DNA from: Prostheceraeus crozeri
Lineage: Eukaryota; Platyhelminthes; Polycladida; Euryleptidae
Direction: 5' to 3'
NCBI GenBank assembly: GCA_907163375.1
Contig: CAJQUW010006143.1
Span: 1-64,000 of the forward strand
Length of the DNA: 64,000 nucleotides
The notes below the pieces were generated by a model that saw only the letters and a list, made by a program, of their open reading frames with translations, searched no databases and was not told where the DNA came from. Positions 27,401-37,220 of this stretch are shown here, one piece after another; the stretch's first letter is position 1; every line of letters begins with the position of its first letter. Both the position numbers and the translations under genes were made by a program.

Positions 27401-30400
27401 GGCCGAAACATGTCTCGTGGTGGTCACATCTGTTGAGATTTGATAAATTTATCAATTGCCAGGTTACTTGTCTAAACATGTAATGAGTAGCGCCTGCGTG
27501 AAGCGCCTCAATCTCGGATGCGGTATTAAGTGATTGCAGAAAGCAGTCCGCCCTCCACGTGCCTGCGTTAAAGCAGTGCCTTCCTGGCTAATTCACGCTC
27601 TCAACAGATGGTCCGGTGGCCTTGTGGTTAGAGGGTATGCTTGCACGTCCTCTAGCTCCAACGTCGCTGGTTCAAACCTACCCACGACTGATGAGGCCCA
27701 ACAGGCCGAAACATGTCTCGTGGTGGTCACATCTGTTGAGATTTGATAAATTTATCAATTGCCAGGTTACTTGTCTAAACATGTAATGAGTATCGCCTGC
27801 GTGAAGCGCCTCAATCTCGGATGCGGTATTAAGTGATTGCAGAAAGCAGTCCGCCCTCCACGTGCCTGCGTTAAAGCAGTGCCTTCCTGGCTAATTCACG
27901 CTCTCAACAGATGGTCCGGTGGCCTTGTGGTTAGAGGGTATGCTTGCACGTCCTCTAGCTCCAACGTCGCTGGTTCAAACCTACCCACGACTGATGATGC
28001 CCAACAGGCCGAAACATGTCTCGTGGTGGTTACATCTGTTGAGATTTGATAAATTTATCAATTGCCAGGTTACTTGTCTAAACATGTAATGAGTAGCGCC
28101 TGCGTGAAGCGCCTCAATCTCGGATGCGGTATTAAGTGATTGCAGAAAGCAGTCCGCCCTCCACGTGCCTGCGTTAAAGCAGTGCCTTCCTGGCTAATTC
28201 ACGCTCTCAACAGATGGTCCGGTGGCCTTGTGGTTAGAGGGTATGCTTGCACGTCCTCTAGCTCCAACGTCGCTGGTTCAAACCTTCGCACGACTGATGA
28301 GGCCCAACAGGCCGAAACATGTCTCGTGGTGGTCACATCTGTTGAGATTTGATAAATTTATCAATTGCCAGGTTACTTGTCTAAACATGTAATGAGTATC
28401 GCCTGCGTGAAGCGCCTCAATCTCGGATGCGGTATTAAGTGATTGCAGAAAGCAGTCCGCCCTCCACGTGCCTGCGTTAAAGCAGTGCCTTCCTGGCTAA
28501 TTCACGCTCTCAACAGATGGTCCGGTGGCCTTGTGGTTAGAGGGTATGCTTGCACGTCCTCTAGCTCCAACGTCGCTGGTTCAAACCTACCCACGACTGA
28601 TGAGGCCCAACAGGCCGAAACATGTCTCGTGGTGGTTACATCTGTTGAGATTTGATAAATTTATCAATTGCCAGGTTACTTGTCTAAACATGTAATGAGT
28701 AGCGCCTGCGTGAAGCGCCTCAATCTCGGATGCGGTATTAAGTGATTGCAGAAAGCAGTCCGCCCTCCACGTGCCTGCGTTAAAGCAGTGCCTTCCTGGC
28801 TAATTCACGCTCTCAACAGATGGTCCGGTGGCCTTGTGGTTAGAGGGTATGCTTGCACGTCCTCTAGCTCCAACGTCGCTGGTTCAAACCTTCGCACGAC
28901 TGATGAGGCCCAACAGGCCGAAACATGTCTCGTGGTGGTCACATCTGTTGAGATTTGATAAATTTATCAATTGCCAGGTTACTTGTCTAAACATGTAATG
29001 AGTAGCGCCTGCGTGAAGCGCCTCAATCTCGGATGCGGTATTAAGTGATTGCAGAAAGCAGTCCGCCCTCCACGTGCCTGCGTTAAAGCAGTGCCTTCCT
29101 GGCTAATTCACGCTCTCAACAGATGGTCCGGTGGCCTTGTGGTTAGAGGGTATGCTTGCACGTCCTCTATCTCCAACGTCGCTGGTTCAAACCTTCCCAC
29201 GACTGATGAGGCCCAACAGGCCGAAACATGTCTCGTGGTGGTCACATCTGTTGAGATTTGATAAATTTATCAATTGCCAGGTTACTTGTCTAAACATGTA
29301 ATGAGTAGCGCCTGCGTGAAGCGCCTCAATCTCGGATGCGGTATTAAGTGATTGCAGAAAGCAGTCCGCCCTCCACGTGCCTGCGTTAAAGCAGTGCCTT
29401 CCTGGCTAATTCACGCTCTCAACAGATGGTCCGGTGGCCTTGTGGTTAGAGGGTATGCTTGCACGTCCTCTAGCTCCAACGTCGCTGGTTCAAACCTACC
29501 CACGACTGATGAGGCCCAACAGGCCGAAACATGTCTCGTGGTGGTTACATCTGTTGAGATTTGATAAATTTATCAATTGCCAGGTTACTTGTCTAAACAT
29601 GTAATGAGTAGCGCCTGCGTGAAGCGCCTCAATCTCGGATGCGGTATTAAGTGATTGCAGAAAGCAGTCCGCCCTCCACGTGCCTGCGTTAAAGCAGTGC
29701 CTTCCTGGCTAATTCACGCTCTCAACAGATGGTCCGGTGGCCTTGTGGTTAGAGGGCATGCTTGCACGTCCTCTAGCTCCAACGTCGCTGGTTCAAACCT
29801 TCGCACGACTGATGAGGCCCAACAGGCCGAAACATGTCTCGTGGTGGTCACATCTGTTGAGATTTGATAAATTTATCAATTGCCAGGTTACTTGTCTAAA
29901 CATGTAATGAGTAGCGCCTGCGTGAAGCGCCTCAATCTCGGATGCGGTATTAAGTGATTGCAGAAAGCAGTCCGCCCTCCACGTGCCTGCGTTAAAGCAG
30001 TGCCTTCCTGGCTAATTCACGCTCTCAACAGATGGTCCGGTGGCCTTGTGGTTAGAGAGTATGCTTGCACGTCCTCTAGCTCCAACGTCGCTGGTTCAAA
30101 CCTACCCACGACTGATGAGGCCCAACAGGCCGAAACATGTCTCGTGGTGGTCACATCTGTTGAGATTTGATAAATTTATCAATTGCCAGGTTACTTGTCT
30201 AAACATGTAATGAGTATCGCCTGCGTGAAGCGCCTCAATCTCGGATGCGGTATTAAGTGATTGCAGAAAGCAGTCCGCCCTCCACGTGCCTGCGTTAAAG
30301 CAGTGCCTTCCTGGCTAATTCACGCTCTCAACAGATGGTCCGGTGGCCTTGTGGTTAGAGGGTATGCTTGCACGTCCTCTATCTCCAACGTCGCTGGTTC

Positions 30401-33400
30401 AAACCTACCCACGACTGATGAGGCCCAACAGGCCGAAACATGTCTCGTGGTGGTCACATCTGTTGAGATTTGATAAATTTATCAATTGCCAGGTTACTTG
30501 TCTAAACATGTAATGAGTATCGCCTGCGTGAAGCGCCTCAATCTCGGATGCGGTATTAAGTGATTGCAGAAAGCAGTCCGCCCTCCACGTGCCTGCGTTA
30601 AAGCAGTGCCTTCCTGGCTAATTCACGCTCTCAACAGATGGTCCGGTGGCCTTGTGGTTAGAGGGTATGCTTGCACGTCCTCTATCTCCAACGTCGCTGG
30701 TTCAAACCTTCCCACGGCTAATGATGCCCAACAGGCCGAAACATGTCTCGTGGTGGTCACATCTGTTGAGATTTGATAAATTTATCAATTGCCAGGTTAC
30801 TTGTCTAAACATGTAATGAGTAGCGCCTGCGTGAAGCGCCTCAATCTCGGATGCGGTATTAAGTGATTGCAGAAAGCAGTCCGCCCTCCACGTGCCTGCG
30901 TTAAAGCAGTGCCTTCCTGGCTAATTCACGCTCTCAACAGATGGTCCGGTGGCCTTGTGGTTAGAGGGTATGCTTGCACGTCCTCTAGCTCCAACGTCGC
31001 TGGTTCAAACCTTCGCACGACTGATGAGGCCCAACAGGCCGAAACATGTCTCGTGGTGGTCACATCTGTTGAGATTTGATAAATTTATCAATTGCCAGGT
31101 TACTTGTCTAAACATGTAATGAGTAGCGCCTGCGTGAAGCGCCTCAATCTCGGATGCGGTATTAAGTGATTGCAGAAAGCAGTCCGCCCTCCACGTGCCT
31201 GCGTTAAAGCAGTGCCTTCCTGGCTAATTCACGCTCTCAACAGATGGTCCGGTGGCCTTGTGGTTAGAGGGTATGCTTGCACGTCCTCTATCTCCAACGT
31301 CGCTGGTTCAAACCTACCCACGACTGATGAGGCCCAACAGGCCGAAACATGTCCCGTGGTGGTTACATCTGTTGAGATTTGATAAATTTATCAATTGCCA
31401 GGTTACTTGTCTAAACATGTAATGAGTAGCGCCTGCGTGAAGCGCCTCAATCTCGGATGCGGTATTAAGTGATTGCAGAAAGCAGTCCGCCCTCCACGTG
31501 CCTGCGTTAAAGCAGTGCCTTCCTGGCTAATTCACGCTCTCAACAGATGGTCCGGTGGCCTTGTGGTCAGAGGGCATGCTTGCACGTGCTCTAGCTCCAA
31601 CGTCGCTGGTTCAAACCTTCCCACGACTGATGAGGCCCAACAGGCCGAAACATGTCTCGTGGTGGTCACATCTGTTGAGATTTGATAAATTTATCAATTG
31701 CCAGGTTACTTGTCTAAACATGTAATGAGTATCGCCTGCGTGAAGCGCCTCAATCTCGGATGCGGTATTAAGTGATTGCAGAAAGCAGTCCGCCCTCCAC
31801 GTGCCTGCGTTAAAGCAGTGCCTTCCTGGCTAATTCACGCTCTCAACAGATGGTCCGGTGGCCTTGTGGTTAGAGGGTATGCTTGCACGTCCTCTATCTC
31901 CAACGTCGCTGGTTCAAACCTTCCCACGACTGATGAGGCCCAACAGGCCGAAACATGTCTCGTGGTGGTCACATCTGTTGAGATTTGATAAATTTATCAA
32001 TTGCCAGGTTACTTGTCTAAACATGTAATGAGTATCGCCTGCGTGAAGCGCCTCAATCTCGGATGCGGTATTAAGTGATTGCAGAAAGCAGTCCGACCTC
32101 CACGTGCCTGCGTTAAAGCAGTGCCTTCCTGGCTAATTCACGCTCTCAACAGATGGTCCGGTGGCCTTGTGGTTAGAGGGCATGCTTGCACGTCCTCTAG
32201 ATCCAACGTCGCTGGTTCAAACCTACCCACGACTGATGAGGCCCAACAGGCCGAAACATGTCTCGTGGTGGTCACATCTGCTGAGATTTGATAAATTTAT
32301 CAATTGCCAGGTTACTTGTCTAAACATGTAATGAGTAGCGCCTGCGTGAAGCGCCTCAATCTCGGATGCGGTATTAAGTGATTGCAGAAAGCAGTCCGCC
32401 CTCCACGTGCCTGCGTTAAAGCAGTGCCTTCCTGGCTAATTCACGCTCTCAACAGATGGTCCAGTGGCCTTGTGGTTAGAGGGCATGCTTGCACGTCCTC
32501 TAGCTCCAACGTCGCTGGTTCAAACCTTCGCACGACTGATGAGGCCCAACAGGCCGAAACATGTCTCGTGGTGGTCACATCTGTTGAGATTTGATAAATT
32601 TATCAATTGCCAGGTTACTTGTCTAAGCATGTAATGAGTAGCGCCTGCGTGAAGCGCCTCAATCTCGGATGCGGTATTAAGTGATTGCAGAAAGCAGTCC
32701 GCCCTCCACGTGCCTGCGTTAAAGCAGTGCCTTCCTGGCTAATTCACGCTCTCAACAGATGGTCCGGTGGCCTTGTGGTTAGAGGGTATGCTTGCACGTC
32801 CTCTATCTCCAACGTCGCTGGTTCAAACCTACCCACGACTGATGAGGCCCAACAGGCCGAAACATGTCCCGTGGTGGTTACATCTGTTGAGATTTGATAA
32901 ATTTATCAATTGCCAGGTTACTTGTCTAAACATGTAATGAGTAGCGCCTGCGTGAAGCGCCTCAATCTCGGATGCGGTATTAAGTGATTGCAGAAAGCAG
33001 TCCGCCCTCCACGTGCCTGCGTTAAAGCAGTGCCTTCCTGGCTAATTCACGCTCTCAACAGATGGTCCGGTGGCCTTGTGGTTAGAGAGTATGCTTGCAC
33101 GTCCTCTATCTCCAACGTCGCTGGTTCAAACCTTCGCACGACTGATGAGGCCCAACAGGCCGAAACATGTCTCGTGGTGGTCACATCTGTTGAGATTTGA
33201 TAAATTTATCAATTGCCAGGTTACTTGTCTAAACATGTAATGAGTATCGCCTGCGTGAAGCGCCTCAATCTCGGATGCGGTATTAAGTGATTGCAGAAAG
33301 CAGTCCGACCTCCACGTGCCTGCGTTAAAGCAGTGCCTTCCTGGCTAATTCACGCTCTCAACAGATGGTCCGGTGGCCTTGTGGTTAGAGAGTATGCTTG

Positions 33401-33598
33401 CACGTCCTCTAGCTCCAACGTCGCTGGTTCAAACCTACCCACGACTGATGAGGCCCAACAGGCCGAAACATGTCTCGTGGTGGTTACATCTGTTGAGATT
33501 TTTGGTAAATATATATATAGGAAAATGGATAGTAAAATGCAAATGACTAAATTTATATATAAAAAAGATAGAATGACCACTAGATTTCAAGTAAAATG

Positions 33599-33599
<1 letters not shown>

Positions 33600-33672
<73 letters not shown>
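33600..33672. repeat. (TA)n microsatellite
   Basis: An almost pure TA dinucleotide run begins about 100 bp after the satellite ends. It cuts into the Penelope-like fragment on its right. Its true length may be unreliable in assembly. Confidence 0.97.
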
Positions 33673-33675
<3 letters not shown>

Positions 33676-33679
33676 TATG

Positions 33680-33936
33680 TTTCTAGCCAATTTGTTATTT
33701 ATCTCATCCAATATCAGTTTACTTCTGAATTTCTCTGTTGTCTTTTTATCTTGTAGTTCTATTTTGTGTAACGTTAGTTTGACAAAACTTAGCAGTATGT
33801 CGTTCTTTTTTTTACATGTTTCACTGAACATAAGATCATGCTGAATCTTAATTGATTTGTGGTATACTTTTTCTGTTTTTCTGAGTTGATATTTTCCTTC
33901 TATTGGTAACTTTTTATGACGATAAGCAAATACCAT
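33680..33936 (-). pseudogene. Penelope-like element, N-terminal ORF fragment
   Basis: The minus-strand frame starting at 33,936 encodes about 85 residues before entering the TA microsatellite. The pattern of charged, alpha-helical residues, with a hydrophobic-Phe-x3-Cys block (segment LMFSETCKKKNDILLSFV), resembles the region upstream of the reverse transcriptase in Penelope-like elements, where a 'DLxFLxxC...LPKFL' pattern is common. It lies downstream, on the minus strand, of an endonuclease fragment of the same orientation, which fits the head-to-tail partial tandem copies typical of the family. No reverse transcriptase motifs remain. The assignment rests on family resemblance only. Confidence 0.5.
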
Positions 33937-34032
33937 TTTATCGCAAAGAATTTTAATTTATTGCGCTACGTTTCAAACCTTACATTGGCCATTTTCAAGC
34001 AATCATAAATTATAAAAAGTTGTTCAAGTCTA

Positions 34033-34446
34033 CTAAAGACTAGGTACAAAATATTTGAAAACAACCTTGGAAATAGGAGTAAAAATATGTACATACATGT
34101 ATATATCAAGAAATCTAAAGTCAATGTATGTAGAATCAATTATATGAATTATGTGAATTATCGCTTCTGCTATTTGCAATGTGTTAGCTCCTCCGTTGAA
34201 GTTCGCGATAATTTCCATATTGTTGATGATATTTTTGTGCTTTTCTTTATAAACATCGAACCAGTGTGTTTTCATTGAGCATTATTCACATGCTATTTGC
34301 TTCTCAGGGATAATAAGTTTGTTGTGTAGCCAACATATTGGGCATTGTTACAAGTGCCCCCAATGGAAGTGTATCTGTATACGACATTATGTGAGGATTA
34401 AAATTTGTCCATTTTTGTTTTTATTGCATTCACTAATTTGAAGTTT
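34033..34446 (-). pseudogene. Penelope-like element, GIY-YIG endonuclease end (inverted copy)
   Basis: This is the reverse complement of the better-preserved copy at 34,758-35,117 and shares 290 bp with it (34,157-34,446). It encodes the same C-terminal segment (KHKNIINNMEIIANFNGG, then LQIAEAII) before the sequence diverges beyond 34,157. It is a degraded remnant with no full open frame across the domain. Between this copy and the N-terminal fragment (33,937-34,032) is AT-rich sequence with no recognisable gene. Confidence 0.65.
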
Positions 34447-35047
34447 TTATAATATTTATAACATCTATTTCAGATTTTTCATCCGTTGGTTGCGTACTGT
34501 CATTGACAACAGACTGTCCTCAACAGTCTCTTTTCTTCAATTATGTAGTTGGAAGTAATTTGACCTTTAAAATAAAATAGTATTTTGTTCTTCTTATCTT
34601 CACTTTCTGCACTATTCATGAATCTTTGCAGAGCAAGCCATTTCACTTGCTCGTCAATGACTTTTATAGGATAATGACTGTTATCAATGTCGGTCTCATT
34701 CTTTCTATTTCATTGTGAAATGACATACAATCCGAACAAATGTGAAGCGCTCGTTGGAAACTTCAAATTAGTGAATGCAATATAAACAAAAATGGACAAA
34801 TTTTAATCCTCACATAATGTTGTATACAGATACACTTGCATTGGGGGCAATTGTAACAATGCCCAATATGTTGGCTATACAACAAACTTATTATCCGTGA
34901 GAAGCAAACAGCATGAGAATAAAGCTCAATGAAAACACACTGGTTCGATGTTTATAAAGAAAAGCACAAAAATATCATCAACAATATGGAAATTATCGCG
35001 AACTTCAACGGAGGAGCTAACACATTGCAAATAGCAGAAGCGATAAT
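34157..35047. repeat. 290-bp inverted repeat (34,157-34,446 and 34,758-35,047) with 311-bp spacer
   Basis: The two arms are near-identical reverse complements and carry the Penelope-like endonuclease end in opposite orientations. The 5' sides of the fragments face each other. The spacer (34,447-34,757) is AT-rich with no recognisable coding content. Inverted partial copies are a known outcome of Penelope-like element insertion. Confidence 0.9.
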
Positions 35048-35117
35048 AATTAAAGAACAGGATCCCAAACTTAATCAGAGGGATAAAGGATTAACCCGTC
35101 ATCTGAATGTTATCTAA
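34758..35117 (+). pseudogene. Penelope-like element, GIY-YIG endonuclease and C-terminus
   Basis: One frame reads CNNAQYVGYTT followed by LLSVRSKQHE, the cysteine-flanked GIY-YIG core of Penelope-like endonucleases (a C-x-N-A-x-Y-V-G-x-T-T...R...H pattern). A second frame starting at 34,929 continues with the usual tail: KHKNIINNMEIIANFNGG, then LQIAEAIIIKEQDPKLN, ending at 35,117. The change of frame between the two makes this a pseudogene. The reverse transcriptase that should precede it is missing, so the copy is 5'-truncated. In animals this endonuclease nicks target DNA for reverse transcription. Penelope-like elements are also known to carry hammerhead ribozymes, which makes the neighbouring satellite notable. 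Confidence 0.75.
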
Positions 35118-35530
35118 TTCTATTATCTCCATCTTTCATATCATTGATTCTACATTGACTATGTTGTTGTATTGTTCATCGTTTTGTTACTTAAAGCATT
35201 ATTGTAGGATTCGCTCTATATATAATATGATATATATATTCCTGTAAATGAATAGATACTGCATCTTTCATTTTCTGTTGTAACTTAGAATCAAGTAATT
35301 CCGTCAGACCTCTGATAGGTTGAGTAAGATGAAGTTACCTGCGAGCGCTGGCAAAATATGACCTATGTACGTATTTCATGAAAGTGGTCATTATTGTTTA
35401 GCTTGATCCAACGATTTTAGGTCGAAAATTTAACGCGAATGTCAACTAGCTCTTAAAAGGCCGCATTAAGGTTTTTTGGTAATGAATTTCGAGGTTCTTG
35501 TTTTCCGATCATTTGTTCGACCATCCTATT
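35118..35530. other. AT-rich spacer without recognisable gene
   Basis: The stretch lies between the Penelope-like C-terminus and the Polinton target site. No long open frame, repeat or RNA gene was recognised. It is the original left flank of the Polinton insertion. Confidence 0.6.
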
Positions 35531-35536
35531 GCTATG
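35531..35536. repeat. Left 6-bp target-site duplication GCTATG
   Basis: GCTATG sits directly outside the left terminal repeat and matches 52,482-52,487 on the right. Six bases is the standard Polinton duplication length. Confidence 0.95.
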
Positions 35537-36275
35537 AGTAGTAAGTAAAACTCCACTTCTGGATAGCGCAAGATGGCCGCCGTCGCTGACGTCCCCCCCC
35601 TCCTGTCAGTCGAGTCGGTCGTGGTGTGCCGCCGTGTTGCTTCGAGTCTGACGTCCCCCCCCTCCTGTCAGTCGAGTCGGTCGTGGTGTGCCGCCGTGTT
35701 GCTTCGAGTCTGACGTCCCCCCCTCCTGTCAGTCGAGTCGGTCGTGGTGTGCCGCCGTGTTGCTTCGAGTCTGACGTCCCCCCCCTCTGGCCGGCCGTCG
35801 TATCGCGAGGTGATGTGCTCTCCAGGTTGGCGTGGTGTGCCGGCCAGGTTGGGAGGGTGGACTGTCGTAGCTCACCTGAAAAAATCCTACGTGTCAGAGT
35901 GGCTTTGTATGGGTAAAATTTTGAAAATTTTCCAAAGTGTGTCATTTCGACCTGGGACCTTCACCAAAACATTTTTCATCAAATTTCACCGACCCCCCCC
36001 CCCCGACAGCGATCTTCTAACTTTGGTTCTAGTGGACGGATTTTGTCTTACAGCTACTCGTTTGAAAGAGGAGAAAAAACTGCTCGACGACATTTTTGTC
36101 GCGAGTCAATCGGACCAGCCGTTCAAAAGTTAGAGCTGTTACAAGATTTTAGGTCGGAGCTCACATGAAAAAATCCTAAGTGTCAGAGTGACTTTGTATG
36201 GACAAAATTTTGAAAATTTTCCAAAGTGTGGCATTTCGACCTGGGACCTTCACCAAAACATTTTTCATCAAATTT
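35537..36275 (+). repeat. Left terminal inverted repeat of the Polinton
   Basis: The reverse complement of 51,793-52,481, with small differences. It contains a block of 62-bp subrepeats, poly-C runs, and two diverged direct copies of a segment beginning near 35,870 and 36,163 (both with AAAAAATCCTA and GTGTCAGAGTG). Short frames in it are GC-skewed artefacts, not genes. Confidence 0.9.
35588..35772 (+). repeat. 62-bp subrepeat, three copies, in the left terminal repeat
   Basis: Units start at 35,588, 35,650 and 35,712, each beginning GACGTCC plus a C run and ending in TTCGAGTCT. The right terminal repeat has about two copies (52,298-52,425), so copy number differs between the two ends. Confidence 0.9.
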
Positions 36276-36413
36276 CTCCGAACGAGGGGGGGAGGGGGGT
36301 CAGTGAAATTTGATGAAAAATGTTTTGGTGAAGGTCCCAGGTCGAAATTCGGAAGTTTTAAATTTTTCAAAATTTTCACCAAACTGGAGCTCTGACACTT
36401 AGGATTTTTTTCA
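36163..36413. repeat. Long palindrome at the inner edge of the left terminal repeat
   Basis: Arm 36,163-36,275 is largely the reverse complement of 36,303-36,413. Both arms contain the segment with GGGACCTTCACCAAAA or its complement, and they are separated by a G-rich turn (GAGGGGGGGAGGGGGG). DNA or RNA from here could fold into a long hairpin. It probably arose by an inverted duplication of the inner end of the terminal repeat. Confidence 0.85.
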
Positions 36414-36583
36414 CTTGTGGCATGTTACATGGACATGTGCTGACGCACCGACTTCCCGTGGTCATATGAGAATGGTTCAGGTGTCATATGATAGAGAATG
36501 ATGAGACGAATCGTTTACAACAAACCGCATGTCGCTACGATGAATACTTTCGGAGATAGAGCCATTTTAAGTTTTCTTCCGAG

Positions 36584-36593
36584 TATATATAAA
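36584..36593 (+). promoter_or_regulatory. TATA box of the first plus-strand Polinton gene
   Basis: TATATATAAA stands about 50 bp upstream of a strong splice donor (GGTAAGC, donor GT at 36,635) and upstream of the 388-residue coiled-coil gene. Position and sequence fit a polymerase II core promoter. Confidence 0.65.
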
Positions 36594-36634
36594 CCCCCGA
36601 CAACGTAAGTCTCATCACTTCATCGAAAGACGAG

Positions 36635-37201
36635 GTAAGCGACGGTCGTCGCTCTGAGCTCCCGATATCGGGTGTTTCAAAGGACCCTATCTTTTGAAGT
36701 AGGCAAGCTATCTTCTTACTTCAAAGTTTGTGTGATAGAGTTTGATAGTGTCTTTACTACTGATAAATTTTTTTTAAAAAGTAGTATGAGTAGTAAAAAT
36801 GCGGAATGTTTTTAAAAATTCTTAATTTTCAGTTTTTTCAAAGTTTTAACAGGTAGACTAAGGTTTTCAAGTATGCTGAGTTCAAATCTGGTATCAGATT
36901 TGAAATTTAACTAAGTCTAAGGCAGCTTTGAGGGGTTAGATCCCAGCTACTGATCACTACCTTTGACTCGCCGTTGCTGTTACCACTTCGGGGCAGTGAC
37001 AATGATGTCTTCAGCTGTAAATAGCGGGTATCGGGGAAGATCTCTCATTTCCCTAGTGATCAGTACAAGGCCTTCGGGCTGTCGACGGGATCGAGTGCCA
37101 CTCACTACACTCAAATCTATCATTCCTCACTAAGTGTAATGCTTTAGGAATATGACTGTACTACATGATTCCAAACTTATACAAATTTCATTATCTTACA
37201 G
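36635..37201 (+). other. Candidate 5'-leader intron with a structured RNA segment
   Basis: Donor GTAAGC at 36,635 and acceptor TTATCTTACAG ending at 37,201 would remove most of the leader and join exon 1 to the ATG at 37,221. Within it, a perfect 12-bp stem pairs 36,948-36,959 (TACTGATCACTA) with 37,054-37,065. It encloses hairpins CACT/AGTG with a TTCGGGGC loop and GGGAA/TTCCC, and is followed by GGCC-TTCG-GGCT. The density of stems and UUCG loops suggests a folded RNA, but no family was recognised. Confidence 0.5.
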
Positions 37202-37220
37202 TTAACGAGAAATCTCAGGC

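Larger units (their letters stand above)
1..33501 (+). repeat. 303-bp hammerhead-ribozyme satellite array, about 110 head-to-tail units
   Basis: The same 303-bp unit repeats head to tail from the window start to 33,501, where it stops within a unit 27 bases after the ribozyme cleavage site. The period is exact: the cleavage triplet ends at 442, 745 and so on, up to 33,474. The only obvious length changes are one lost base near 957 and a 6-base insertion near 1,474, plus scattered indels in the first unit. Each unit contains a linker with the palindrome GATAAATTTATC, an invariant stretch of about 90 bp, tRNA-like box A and box B, and a hammerhead ribozyme. Tandem repeats with type I hammerheads are known in newts, schistosomes, cave crickets and many marine invertebrates (the 'retrozyme' class). 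That these units yield RNA circles is inference. The array starts at the window edge, so its true length is larger. Confidence 0.97.

Noticed and set aside
259-33500. About 110 copies of a 70-residue open frame (MQKAVRPPRACVKAV...)
   Set aside because: They are by-products of the 303-bp unit. They span the tRNA-like promoter and the ribozyme, substitutions in them follow RNA features rather than codons, and no start context or protein family is evident.
1-33501. CRISPR array
   Set aside because: The repeated unit is 303 bp with no unique spacers, no cas genes, and the context is eukaryotic.
35532-36395. Frames of 137, 96, 129, 68 and 65 codons in the left terminal repeat, and their mirror frames at 51,948-52,495
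   Set aside because: They arise from the 62-bp subrepeats and poly-C runs, appear in several frames on both strands, and are present equally at both ends.
36930-37100. Spliceosomal snRNA or 5S-like gene in the leader intron
   Set aside because: The folds and TTCGGG loops recall snRNA hairpins, but no diagnostic snRNA sequence, Sm site or pol III promoter was found. It is kept only as an unnamed structure candidate.
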